From assembly GCA_014843695.1 (NCBI GenBank), contig CM026391.1, forward strand, positions 37,447,515-37,511,514: a stretch of DNA of 64,000 nucleotides. Reading direction: 5' to 3'. Both the position numbers and the translations under genes were made by a program. This document shows, in pieces, positions 9,701-24,700 of the stretch. This DNA comes from Archivesica marissinica (lineage: Eukaryota > Mollusca > Bivalvia > Venerida > Vesicomyidae). How positions within the stretch are numbered: the first letter of the stretch is position 1; the number at the start of each line of letters is the position of its first letter. The notes beneath the pieces are model-generated. The model ran no database searches. It saw nothing but the letters and a program-made list of their open reading frames with translations, and was not told the origin of the DNA.

Positions 9701-12700
9701 CCACTGTGCTATAAATGCAATATCACTGCTCTACCATTGTATTATAAATGCAAAATATCACTACACTACCACTGTGCTATAAATGCAGTATCACTGCTCT
9801 ACCACTGTGCTATAAATGCAATATCACTGCTCTACCACTGTGCTATAAATGCAATATCACTGATCTACCACTGTGCTATAAATGCAATATCACTGCTCTA
9901 CCACTCTGCTATAAATGCAATATCACTGCTCTACCACTGTGCTATAAATGCAATATGACTGCTCTACCACTGTATTATAAATGCAGTATCACTGCTCTAC
10001 CACTGTGCTATAAATGCAACATCACTGCTCTACCACTGTGCTATAAATGCAATATCACTACTCTACCACTGTGCTATAAATGCAATATCACTGCTCTACC
10101 ACTGTATTATAAATGCAATATCTTTGCTCTACCACTGTGCTATAAATGCAATATCACTGCTCTACCACTGTGTTATAAATACAATATCACTGCTCTACCT
10201 CTGTGATATAAATGCAATATCACTGCTCTACCACTGTGCTATCAATGCGTTACCACTGTGTTATAAATGCAATATCACTACTCTACAATTGTGCTATAAA
10301 TACAATATCACTGCTCTACCACTGTATTATAAATGCAATATCTTTGCTCTACCACTGTGCTATAAATGCAATATCACTGCTCTACCACTGTATTATAAAT
10401 GCACTATCACTGCTCTACCACTGTGCTATAAATGCAGTATCACTGCTCTACCACTGTATTATAAATGCAATATCACTGCTCTACCACTGTGCTATAAATG
10501 CAATATCACTGCTCTACCATTGTATTATAAATGCAATATCACTACTCTACCACTGTGCTATAAATGCAGTATCACTGCTCTACCACTGTATTATAAATGC
10601 AATATCTCTGCTCTACCACTGTGCTATAAATGCAATATCACTGCTCTACCACTGTGCTATAAATGCAATATCACTGCTCTACCACTGTGCTATAAATGCA
10701 ATATAACTGCTCTACCACTGTGCCATGAATGCAATATCACTGCTCTACCACTGTGCTATAAATGCAATTTCACTGCTCTACCACTGTGCTATAAATGAAA
10801 TATCACAGCTCTACAACTGTGCAATAAATGCAATATCACTACTCTACCACTGTGCTATAAATGCAATATCACTGCTCTACCACTGTATTATAAATGCAAT
10901 ATCTTTGCTCTACCACTGTGCTATAAATGCAATATCACTGCTCTACAACTGTGTTATAAATGCAATATCACTGCTCTACCACTGTGATATAAATGCAATA
11001 TCACTGCTCTACCACTGTGCTATCAATGCGTTACCACTGTGCCATTAATGCAATATCACTGCTCTACCACTGTATTATAAATGCAATATCTCTGCTCTAG
11101 CAATGTGCGATAAATGTAATATCTCTGATCTACCACTGTGCTATAAATGCAATATCACTGCTCTACCACTGTGCTATAAATGCAGTATCACTGCTCTACC
11201 ACTGTATTATAAATGCAATATCACTGCTCTACCACTGTATTATAAATGCAATATCACTGCTCTACCACTGTATTATAGATGCAATATCACTACTCTACCA
11301 CTGTGCTATAGATGCAATATCTCTGCTCTACCACTGTCATATCAATGTGTTACCACTGTGCTATAAATGCAATATCACTGCTCTACCACTGTATTATAAA
11401 TGCAATATCTTTGCTCTACCACTGTGCTATAGATGCAATATCACTCCTCTACCACTGTGCTATAAATGCAATATCTCTGCTCTACCACTTTGTTATAAAT
11501 GCAATATCACTGTTCTACCACTGTGCTATACATGTAATATCACTGCTCTACCACTTTATTATAAATGCAATATCACTGCTCTACCACTGTGCTATAAATA
11601 CAGTATCACTGCTCTACCACTGTGCTATACATGCAATATCACTGCTCTACCACTGTATTATAAATGCAATATCACTGCTCTACCACTGTACTATAAATGC
11701 AATATCACTGCTCTACCACTGTATTATAAATGCAATATCACTGCTCTACCACTGTGCTATAAATGCAGAATCACTGCTCTACCACTGTATTATAAATGCA
11801 ATATCACTGCTCTACCACTGTATTATAAATGCAATATCACTGCTCTACCACTGTGTTATAAATGCAATATCACTGCTCTATCACTGTGATATAAATGCAA
11901 TATCACTGCTCTACCACTGTGCTATCAATGCGTTACCACTGTGTTATAAATGCAATATCACTACTCTACAACTGTGCTATAAATACAATATCACTGCTCT
12001 ACCACTGTATTAGAAATGCAATATCTTTGCTCTACCACTGTGCTATAAATGCAATATCACTGCTCTACCACTGTATTATAAATGCAATATCACTGCTCTA
12101 CCACTGTGCTATAAATGCAGTATCACTGCTCTACCACTGTATTATAAATGCAATATCACTGCTCTACCACTGTGCTATAAATGCAATATCACTGCTCTAC
12201 CATTGTATTATAAATGCAATATCACTACTCTACCACTGTGCTATAAATGCAGTATCACTGCTCTACCACTGTATTATAAATGCAATATCTCTGCTCTACC
12301 ACTGTGCTATAAATGCAATATCACTGCTCTACCACTGTGCTATAAATGCAATATCACTGCTCTACCACTGTGCTATAAATGCAATATAATTGCTCTACCA
12401 CTGTGCCATGAATGCAATATCACTGCTCTACCACTGTGCTATAAATGCAATTTCACTGCTCTACCACTGTGCTATTAATGCAATATGACTGCTCTACCAC
12501 TGTATTATAAATGCAGTATCACTGCTCTACCACTGTGCTATAAATGAAATATCACAGCTCTACCACTGTGCAATAAATGCAATATCACTACTCTACCACT
12601 GTGCTATAAATGCAATATCACTGCTCTACCACTGTATTATAAATGCAATATCTTTGCTCTACCACTGTGCTATAAATGCAATATCACTGCTCTACCACTG

Positions 12701-15700
12701 TGTTATAAATGCAATATCACTGCTCTACCACTGTGATATAAATGCAATATCACTGCTCTACCACTGTGCTATCAATGCGTTACCACTGTGCTATTAATGC
12801 AATATCACTGCTCTACCACTGTATTATAAATGCAATATATCTGCTCTACCAATGTGCGATAAATGCAATATCTCTGATCTACCACTGTGCTATAAATGCA
12901 ATATCACTGCTCTACCACTGTGCTATAAATGCAGTATCACTGCTGTACCACTGTATTATAAATGCAATATCACTGCTCTACCACTGTATTATAAATGCAA
13001 TATCACTGCTCTACCACTGTATTATAGATGCAATATCACTACTCTACCACTGTGCTATAGATGCAATATCTCTGCTCTACCACTGTCATATCAATGTGTT
13101 ACCACTGTGCTATAAATGCAATATCACTGGTCTACCACTCTGCACTCAATGCGCTACCACTGTGCTATAGATGCAATATCACCCCTCTACCACTGTGCTA
13201 TAAATGCAATATCTCTGCTCTACCACTTTGTTATTAATGCAATATCACTGTTCTACCACTGTGCTATAAATGTAATATCACTGCTCTACCACTTTATTAT
13301 AAATGCAATATCACTGCTCTACCACTGTGCTATAAATACAGTATCACTGCTCTACCACTGTGCTATACATGCAATATCACTGCTCTACCACTGTATTATA
13401 AATGCAATATCACTGCTCTACCACTGTACTATAAATGCAATATCACTGCTCTACCACTGTATTATAAATGCAATATCACTGCTCTACCACTGTGCTATAA
13501 ATGCAGAATCACTGCTCTACCACTGTATTATAAATGCAATATCACTGTTCTACCACTGTACTATAAATGCAATATCACTGCTCTACCACTGTATTATAAA
13601 TGCAATATCACTGCTCTACCACTGTGCTATAAATGCAATATCACTGATCTACCACTGTGCTATAAATGCAATATCACTGCTCTACCATTGTATTATAAAT
13701 GCAATATCACTACTCTACCACTGTGCTATAAATGCAGTATCACTGCTCTACCACTGTGCTATTGATGCAATATCACTGCTCTACCACTGTGCTATAAATG
13801 CAATATCACTGCTCTACGACTGTGCTATGCATGCAATATCACTGCGCTACCACTGTGCTATAAATGCAATATCACTGCTCTACCACTGTGCTATAAATGC
13901 AATATCACTGTGCTATAAATGCGATCACTGTGCTATAAATGCGCTACCACTGTGCTATAAATGCGCTACCACTGTGCTATTAATGTAATATCACTACTCT
14001 ACCACTGTGCTATCAATGCTCTACCACTGTGCTATTAATGCAATATCACTGCTCTACTACAGTGCTATAAATGCAATATCTCTGCTCTACCACTATGTTA
14101 TAGATGCAATATCACTGCTCTACCACTGTGCTATAAATGCAATATCACTGCTCTACCACTGTGCTATAAATTCAATATCTCTGCTCTACCACCTCATATC
14201 AATGTGTTACCACTGTGCTATAAATGCAATATCACTGATCTACACTGTGCTTCAATGCGCTACCACTGTGCTATAAATGCAATTTTACTCCTCTACCACT
14301 GTGCTATAAATGCAATATCTCTGCTCTACCACTGTGTTATGAATGCAATATCATTGCTCTACCGCTGTTTATGCAATCACTTGATTATAAATGCAATATC
14401 ACTGCTCTACCACTGTGTTATAAATGCAATATCACTGCTCTATCACTGTGATATAAATGCAATATCACTGTCTACCACTGTGCTATCAATGCGTTACCAC
14501 TGTGTTATAAATGCAATATCACTACTCTACAACTGTGCTATAAATACAATATCACTGCTCTACCACTGTATTAGAAATGCAATATATTTGCTCTACCACT
14601 GTGCTATAAATGCAATATCACTGCTCTACCACTGTATTATAAATGCAATATCACTGCTCTACCACTGTGCTATAAATGCAGTATCACTGCTCTACCACTG
14701 TATTATAAATGCAATATCACTGCTCTACCACTGTGCTATAAATGCAATATCACTGCTCTACCATTGTATTATAAATGCAATATCACTACTCTACCACTGT
14801 GCTATAAATGCAGTATCACTGCTCTACCACTGTATTATAAATGCAATATCTCTGCTCTACCACTGTGCTATAAATGCAATATCACTGCTCTACCACTGTG
14901 CTATAAATGCAATATCACTGCTCTACCACTGTGCTATAAATGCAATATAATTGCTCTACCACTGTGCCATGAATGCAATATCACTGCTCTACCACTGTGC
15001 TATAAATGCAATTTCACTGCTCTACCACTGTGCTATTAATGCAATATGACTGCTCTACCACTGTATTATAAATGCAGTATCACTGCTCTACCACTGTGCT
15101 ATAAATGAAATATCACAGCTCTACCACTGTGCAATAAATGCAATATCACTACTCTACCACTGTGCTATAAATGCAATATCACTGCTCTACCACTGTATTA
15201 TAAATGCAATATCTTTGCTCTACCACTGTGCTATAAATGCAATATCACTGCTCTACCACTGTGTTATAAATGCAATATCACTGCTCTAACACTGTGATAT
15301 AAATGCAATATCACTGCTCTACCACTGTGCTATCAATGCGTTACCACTGTGCTATTAATGCAATATCACTGCTCTACCACTGTATTATAAATGCAATATA
15401 TCTGCTCTACCAATGTGCGATAAATGCAATATCTCTGATCTACCACTGTGCTATAAATGCAATATCACTGCTCTACCACTGTGCTATAAATGCAGTATCA
15501 CTGCTGTACCACTGTATTATAAATGCAATATCACTGCTCTACCACTGTATTATAAATGCAATATCACTGCTCTACCACTGTATTATAGATGCAATATCAC
15601 TACTCTACCACTGTGCTATAGATGCAATATCTCTGCTCTACCACTGTCATATCAATGTGTTACCACTGTGCTATAAATGCAATATCACTGGTCTACCACT

Positions 15701-18700
15701 CTGCACTCAATGCGCTACCACTGTGCTATAGATGCAATATCACCCCTCTACCACTGTGCTATAAATGCAATATCTCTGCTCTACCACTTTGTTATTAATG
15801 CAATATCACTGTTCTACCACTGTGCTATAAATGTAATATCACTGCTCTACCACTTTATTATAAATGCAATATCACTGCTCTACCACTGTGCTATAAATAC
15901 AGTATCACTGCTCTACCACTGTGCTATACATGCAATATCACTGCTCTACCACTGTATTATAAATGCAATATCACTGCTCTACCACTGTACTATAAATGCA
16001 ATATCACTGCTCTACCACTGTATTATAAATGCAATATCACTGCTCTACCACTGTGCTATAAATGCAGAATCACTGCTCTACCACTGTATTATAAATGCAA
16101 TATCACTGTTCTACCACTGTACTATAAATGCAATATCACTGCTCTACCACTGTATTATAAATGCAATATCACTGCTCTATCACTGTGCTATAAATGCAAT
16201 ATCACTGATCTACCACTGTGCTATAAATGCAATATCACTGCTCTACCATTGTATTATAAATGCAATATCACTACTCTACCACTGTGCTATAAATGCAGTA
16301 TCACTGCTCTACCACTGTGCTATTGATGCAATATCACTGCTCTACCACTGTGCTATAAATGCAATATCACTGCTCTACGACTGTGCTATGCATGCAATAT
16401 CACTGCGCTACCACTGTGCTATAAATGCAATATCACTGCTCTACCACTGTGCTATAAATGCAATATCACTGTGCTATAAATGCGAAATCACTGTGCTATA
16501 AATGCGCTACCACTGTGCTATAAATGCGCTACCACTGTGCTATTAATGTAATATCACTACTCTACCACTGTGCTATCAATGCTCTACCACTGTGCTATTA
16601 ATGCAATATCACTGCTCTACTACAGTACTATAAATGCAATATCTCTGCTCTACCACTATGTTATAGATGCAATATCACTGCTCTACCACTGTGCTATAAA
16701 TGCAATATCACTGCTCTACCACTGTGCTATAAATTCAATATCTCTGCTCTACCACACTCATATCAATGTGTTACCACTGTGCTATAAATGCAATATCACT
16801 GATCTACAACTGTGCTCTCAATGCGCTACCACTGTGCTATAAATGCAATTTTACTCCTCTACCACTGTGCTATAAATGCAATATCTCTGCTCTACCACTG
16901 TGTTATGAATGCAATATCATTGCTCTACCGCTGTGCTATAAATGCACTATCACTTATCTACCACTGAATTATAAATACAATATCACTGCTCTACCACTGT
17001 GCTATAAATGCAGTATCACTGCTCTACCACTGTGCTATAAATGCAGTATTACTGCTCTACCACTGTATTATAAATGCAATATCACTGCGCTACCACTGTG
17101 CTATAAATGCAGTAATACTGCTCTACCACTGTATTATAAATGCAATATCACTGCTCTACCACTGTACTATAAATGCAATATCTCTGCTCTACCACTGTGC
17201 TATAAATGCAATATCACTGCTCTACCACTCTGCTATGGATGCAATATCACTGCTCTACCACTGTGCTATTAATGTAATATCACTGCTCTACCACTGTGCT
17301 ATAAATGCAATATCACTGCTCTACCATTGTGCTATAAATGCAATATCACTGCTCTACCACTGTGATAAAAATGCAATATCACTGCTCGACCACTGTGCTA
17401 TAAATGCAATTTCACTGCTCTACCACTGTGATATTAATGCAATATCACTGCTCTACCACTATATTATAAATGCAGTATCACTGCTATAACAATGTGCTAT
17501 AAATGCAATATCACTGGTCTACCAATGTGCCATTAATGCAATATCACTGCTCTACCACTGTGCTATGCATGCAATATCACCGCTCTACCACTGTATTATA
17601 AATGCAATATCTCTGCTCTACCACTGTGCTATAAATGCAATATCATTGCTCTACCACTGTGTTATAAATGCAATATCACTGCTCTACCACGGTGCTATCA
17701 ATGTGCTACCACTGTGCTATAATTGCAATATCACTGCTCTACCACTGTGCTATGGATGCAATATCACTGCTCTACCACTGTGCTATAATTCAATATCACT
17801 GCTCTACCACTGTGTTATAAATGCAATATCACTGCTCTACCACAGGGCTATCAATGTGCTACCACTGTGCTATAATTGCAATATCACCGCTCTACCACTG
17901 TGCTATGGATGCAATATCACTGCTCTACCACTGTGCTATAAATGCAATATCACTGCTCTACCACTGTGTTATAAATGCTCTACCAGTGTGCTATGAATGC
18001 AATATCACTGCTCTACCATGAGCTATAAATACAATGTCACTGCTCTACCACTGTGATATAAATGCAATATCGCTGCTCTACCACTGTCTTATTTAATGCA
18101 ATATCTCTGCTCTACCACTGTGCTATAAATGCAATATCACTGCTCTACCACTGTATTATATATGCAATATCACTGATCTACCACTGTGATATAAATGCAA
18201 TATCACTGCTCTACCACTTTCCTATAAATACAATATCACTGCTCTACCACTGTGCTATACATGCAATATCACTGCTCTACCACTGTGTTATAAATGCAAT
18301 ATCACTACTCTATCGCTGTGATATAAATGCAATATCACTGCTCTACCACTGTGCAATCAATGTGCTACCACTGTGCTTTAAATGTAATATCACTGCTATA
18401 CGACTGTGCTGTAAATGCAATATCTCTGCTCTACCACTGTGTTATAAATGCAATATCACTGCTCTACCACTGTGCTATAAATGCAATATCACTGCTCTAC
18501 CACTGTGTTATAAATGCTCTACCACTGTGTTATCACTGCTCTACCACGGCGCTATAAATGCAATATCACTGCTCTACCACTGTGCAATAACTGCAATGTC
18601 TCTGCTCTACCACTGTGCTATTAACGCAATATCACTGCTCTACCATTGTGATATAATTGCAATATTACTTCTCTACTACTGTGTTATAAATGCAATATCA

Positions 18701-21700
18701 CTGCTCTACCACTGTGCTATAAATGCAATATTACTGCTCTACCACTGCTATGAATACAATATCACTGCTCTACCACTGTGCTATAAATGCAATATCTCTG
18801 CTCTACCAATGTGATATCAATGCAATATCACTGCTCTACCACTGTGCTATAAATGCAATATCTCTGCTCTACCACTGTGATATAAATGCAATATCGCTGC
18901 TCTACCACTGTGCTATCAATGTGCTACAACTGTGCTATAAATGCAATATTACTGCTCTACCACTGTGCTATCAATGCGCTACAACTGTGCTATAAATGCA
19001 ATATCTCTGCTCTACCACTGTGATATAAATGCAATATCACTGCTCTACCACTGACTTATCAATGCGCTACCACTGTGCTATGAATGCAATATCGCTGCTC
19101 TACCACTGTGTTATAAATGCAATATCACTGCTCTACCACTGTGCTATAAATGCAATATCTCTGCTATATCACTATGTGCTATAAATGCAATATCACTGCT
19201 CTACCACTGAGCTATGCATGCAATATCACTGCTCTACCACTGTGCTATAAATGCAATATCATTGCGCTACCACTGTCCTATAAATGCAATATCACTCTGC
19301 TATAAATGCAATATCACTGCTCTACCACTTTCCTATAAATGCAATATCACTGTGCTATAAATGCAATATCACTGCTCTAACACTGTGCTATAAATGCAAT
19401 ATCACTGCTCTACCACTGTGCTATCAATGCTCTACCAGTGTGCTATAAATGCAATACCACTGCTCTACCACTGTGCTATAAATGCAATGTCACTGCGCTA
19501 CCACTGTGCTATAAATGCAATATCACTGCCCTACCAATGTGCTATAAATGCAATGTCACTGCTCTACCACTGTGCTATAAATGCAATGTCACTGCTCTAC
19601 CACTGTGCTATAAATGCAATATCACTGCTCTACCACTGCGCTATCAATGTGCTACCACTGTGCTATAAATGCAATATCACTGCTCTACCACTGTATTATA
19701 AATGCAATATCACTTCTCTACCACTGTGCTATAAATGCAATGTCACTGCTCTACCACTGTGCTATAAATGCAATATCACTGCTCTACCACTGTGCTATAA
19801 ATGCAATGTCACTGCTCTACCACTGTGCTATTAATGTAATATCACTGCTCTACCACTGTGATATAAATGCAATATCACTGCTCTACCACTTTCATATAAA
19901 TGCATTATCACTGCTCTACCTCTGTGCTATAAATGCAATATCACTGCTCTACCACTGTATTTTAAATGCAATATATCTGCTCTACCACTGTGCTATAAAT
20001 GCAATATCACTGCTCTACCACTGTGTTATAAATGCAATATCACTGCTCTATCCACTGTGATATAAATGCAATATCACGGCTCTACCACTGTGCAATCAAT
20101 GCGCTACCACTGTGCTATAAATGCAATATCACTGCTCTACCACATTGCTTTAAATGCAATATATCTACTCTACCACTGTGCTATAAATGCAAGATCACTG
20201 CTCTACCACTGTGTTATAAATGCTCTACCACTGTGTTATCACTGCTCTACCACTGCGCTATTAATGCAATTTCACTGCTCTACCACTGTACAATAACTGC
20301 AATATCTCTGCTCTACCACTGTGCTATAAATGCAATATCACTGCTCTACCACTGTGCTATAAATGCAATATTACTGCACTACCACTGCTATGAATACAAT
20401 ATCACTGCTCTACCACTGTGCTATAACTGCAATATCTCTACTCTACCATTGTGCTATAAATGCAATGTCACTGCTCTACCACTCAGCTATAAATGCAATA
20501 TCACTGCTCTACCACTGTGCTATAAATGCAATATTACTGCTCTACCACTGTGCTATAAATACAATGTCACTGCTCTACCACTCTGCTATAAATGCAATAT
20601 CACTGCTCTACCACTCTGCTATAAATGCAATATCACTGCTCTACCACTGTGTTTAAATGCAATATCAATGTTCTACCACTGTGCTATAAATGCAATGTCA
20701 CTGCTCTACCATTCTGCTATAAATGCAATATCACTGCTCTACCACTGTGCTATAAATGCAATATCTCTACTCTACCATTGTGCTATAAATGCAATAACAC
20801 TGCTATATTATGTGCTACAAATGCAATATCACTGCTCTATCATGTGCTATAAATGCAATATCACTGCTCTATCATGTGCTATAAATGCAATATCACTGCT
20901 CTATCATGTGCTATAAATGCAATATCACTGCCCTATCATGTGCTATAAATGCAATATCACTGCTCTACCACTGTGTTATAAATGCAATATCGCTGCTCTA
21001 ACACTGTCCTATAAATGCAATATATCTGCTATACCACTGTGCTATAAATGCAATATCACTGCTCTACCACTGTATTATAAATGCAATATCACTGCTCTAC
21101 CACTGTGATATAAATGCAATATCACTGCTCTACAACTTTCATATAAATGCATTATCACTGCTCTACCTCTGTGCTATAAATGCAATATCACTGCTCAACC
21201 ACTGTATTTTAAATGCAATATATCTGCTCTACCACTGTGCTATAAATGCAATATCACTGCTCTACCACTGTGTTATAAATGCAATATCACTGCTCTATCC
21301 ACTGTGATATAAATGCAATATCACGGCTCTACCACAGTGCTTTAAATGCAATATCTCTACTCTACCACTGTGTTATAAATGCAATATTACTGCTCTACCA
21401 CTGTGCTATAAATGCAAGATCACTGCTCTACCACTGTGTTATAAATGCTCTACCACTGTGTTATCACTGCTCTACCTCTGCGCTATAAATGCAATTTCAC
21501 TGATCTACCACTGTACAATAACTGCAATATCTCTGCTCTACCACTGTGCTATAAATGCAATATCACTGCTCTACCACTGTGCTATAAATGCAATATTACT
21601 TCTCTACTACTGTGTTATAAATGCAATATCTCTGCTCTACCACTGTTTTATAAATGCAATATTACTGCTCTACCACTGCTATGAATACAATATCACTGCT

Positions 21701-24700
21701 CTACCACTTTCATATAAATGCATTATCACTGCTCTACCTCTGTGCTATAAATGCAATATCACTGCTCTACCACTGTATTTTAAATGCAATATATCTGCTC
21801 TACCACTGTGCTATCAATGCAATATCACTGCTCTACCACTGTGTTATAAATGCAATATCACTGCTCTACCACTGTGCAATCAATGCGCTACCACTGTGCT
21901 ATAAATGCAATATCACTGCTATACCACAGTGCTTTAAATGCAATATCTCTACTCTACCACTGTGTTATAAATGCAATATCACTGCTCTACCACTGTGCTA
22001 TAAATGCAAGATCACTGCTCTACCACTGTGTTATAAATGCTCTACCACTGTGTTATCACTGCTCTACCACTGCGCTATAAATGTGCAATTTCACTGTTCT
22101 ACCACTGTGCAATAACTGCAATATCTCTGCTCTACCACTGTGCTATAAATGCAATATCACTGCTCTACCACAGTGCTATAAATGCAATATTACTTCTCTA
22201 CCACTGTGCTATAAATGCAATATCTCTGCTCTACCAATGTGAATCAATGCAATATCACTGCTCTACCACTGTGCTATTATTGCAATATCACTGCACTACC
22301 ACTGTGTTATAAATGCAATATCGCTGCTCTACCACTGCGCTATAAATGAAATATCTCTGCTCTACCAATGTGATATCAATGCAATATGACTGCTCTACCA
22401 CTGTGCTATACATGCAATATCTCTGCTCTACCACTGTGTTATAAATGCAATATCGCTGCTCTACCACTGTCCTATAAATGCAATATCACTGCTCTACCAC
22501 TGTGCTATAAATGCAATTTCACTGCTCTACCACTGTGCTATCAATGCGCTACTACTGTGCTATACATGCAATATCACTGTTCTACCACTGTGCTATCAAT
22601 GCGCTACCACTGTGCTATAAATGCAATATCTCTGCTCTACCACTTTGTCATAAATTCAATATCACTGCGCTACCACTGTGCTATGAATGCAATATCGCTG
22701 CTCTACCACTGTGTTATAAATGCAATATCACTGCTCTACCACTGTGCTATAAATGCAATATCTCTGCTCTACCACTGTGCTATAAATGCAATATCACTGC
22801 TCTACCACTGTGCTATGCATGCACTATCACTGCGCTACCACTGTGCTATAAATGCAATATCACTGCTCTACCACTGTGCTATAAATGCAATATCACTGAG
22901 CTACCACTGTGCTATAAATGCAATATCACTGTGCTATAAATGCAATAGGACTGCTCTACCACTTTCCTATAAATGCAATATCACTGTGCTATCAATGCAA
23001 TATCACTGCTCTACCACTGTGCTATAAATGCAATATCACTGCTCTACCACTGTGCTATTAATGCTCTACCAGTGTGCTATAAATGCAATATCACTGTTCT
23101 ACGACTGTGCTATAAATGCAATGTCACTGCTCTACCACTGTGCTATAAATGCAATATCACTGCTCTACCACTGTGCTATAAATGCAATGTCACTGCTCTA
23201 CCACTGTGCTATAAATGCAATATCACTGCTCTACCACTGCGCTATCAATGTGCTACCACTGTGCTATAAATGCAATATCACTGCTCTACCACTGTGCTAT
23301 TAATGCAATATCACTGCTCTACCACTGTGCTATAAATGCAATATCACTGCTCTACCACTGTGCTATAAATGCAATATCACTGCTCTACCACTGTGCTATA
23401 AATGCAATGTCACTGCTCTACCACTGTGCTATTAATGCAATATCACTGCTCTACCACTGTGATATAAATGCAATATCACTGCTCTACCACTTTCATATAA
23501 ATGCATTATCACTGCTCTACCTCTGTGCTATAAATGCAATATCACTGCTCTACCACTGTATTTTAAATGCAATATATTTGCTCTACCACTGTGCTATAAA
23601 TGCAATATCACTGCTCTACCACTGTGTTATAAATGCAATATCACTGCTCTATCCACTGTGATATAAATGCAATATCACGGCTCTACCACTGTGCAATCAA
23701 TGCGCTACCACTGTGCTATAAATGCAATATCACTGCTCTACCACAGTGCTTTAAATGCAATATCTCTACTCTACCACTGTGTTATAAATTGCAATATCAC
23801 TGCTCTACCACTGTGCTATAAATGCAAGATCACTGCTCTACCACTGTGTTATAAATGCTCTACATGTGTTATCACTGCTCTACCACTGCGCTATAAATGC
23901 AATTTTACTGCTCTACCACTGTACAATAACTGCAATATCTCTGCTCTACCACTGTGCTATAAATGCAATATCACTGCTCTACCACTGTGCTATAAATGCA
24001 ATATTACTTCTCTACCACTGTGTTATAAATGCAATATCTCTGCTCTACCACTGTTTTATAAATGCAATATTACTGCTCTACCACTGCTATGAATACAATA
24101 TCACTGCTCTACTACTTTCATATAAATGCATTATCACTGCTCTACCTCTGTGCTATAAATGCAATATCACTGCTCTACCACTGTATTTTAAATGCAATAT
24201 ATCTGCTCTACCACTGTGCTATAAATGCAATATCACTGCTCTACCACTGTGTTATAAATGCAATATCACTGCTCTACCACTGTGCAATCAATGCGCTACC
24301 ACTGTGCTATAAATGCAATATCACTGCTCTACCACAGTGCTTTAAATGCAATATCTCTACTCTACCACTGTGTTATAAATGCAATATCACTGCTCTACCA
24401 CTGTGCTATAAATGCAAGATCACTGCTCTACCACTGTGTTATAAATGCTCTACCACTGTGTTATCACTGCTCTACCACTGCGCTATAAATGCAATTTCAC
24501 TGTTCTACCACTGTGCAATAACTGCAATATCTCTGCTCTACCACTGTGATATAAATGCAATATCACTGCTCTACCACAGTGCTATAAATGCAATATTACT
24601 TCTCTACCACTGTGTTATAAATGCAATATCTCTGCTCTACCACTGTTTTATAAATGCAATATTACTGCTCTACCACTGCTATGAATCAATATCACTGCTC

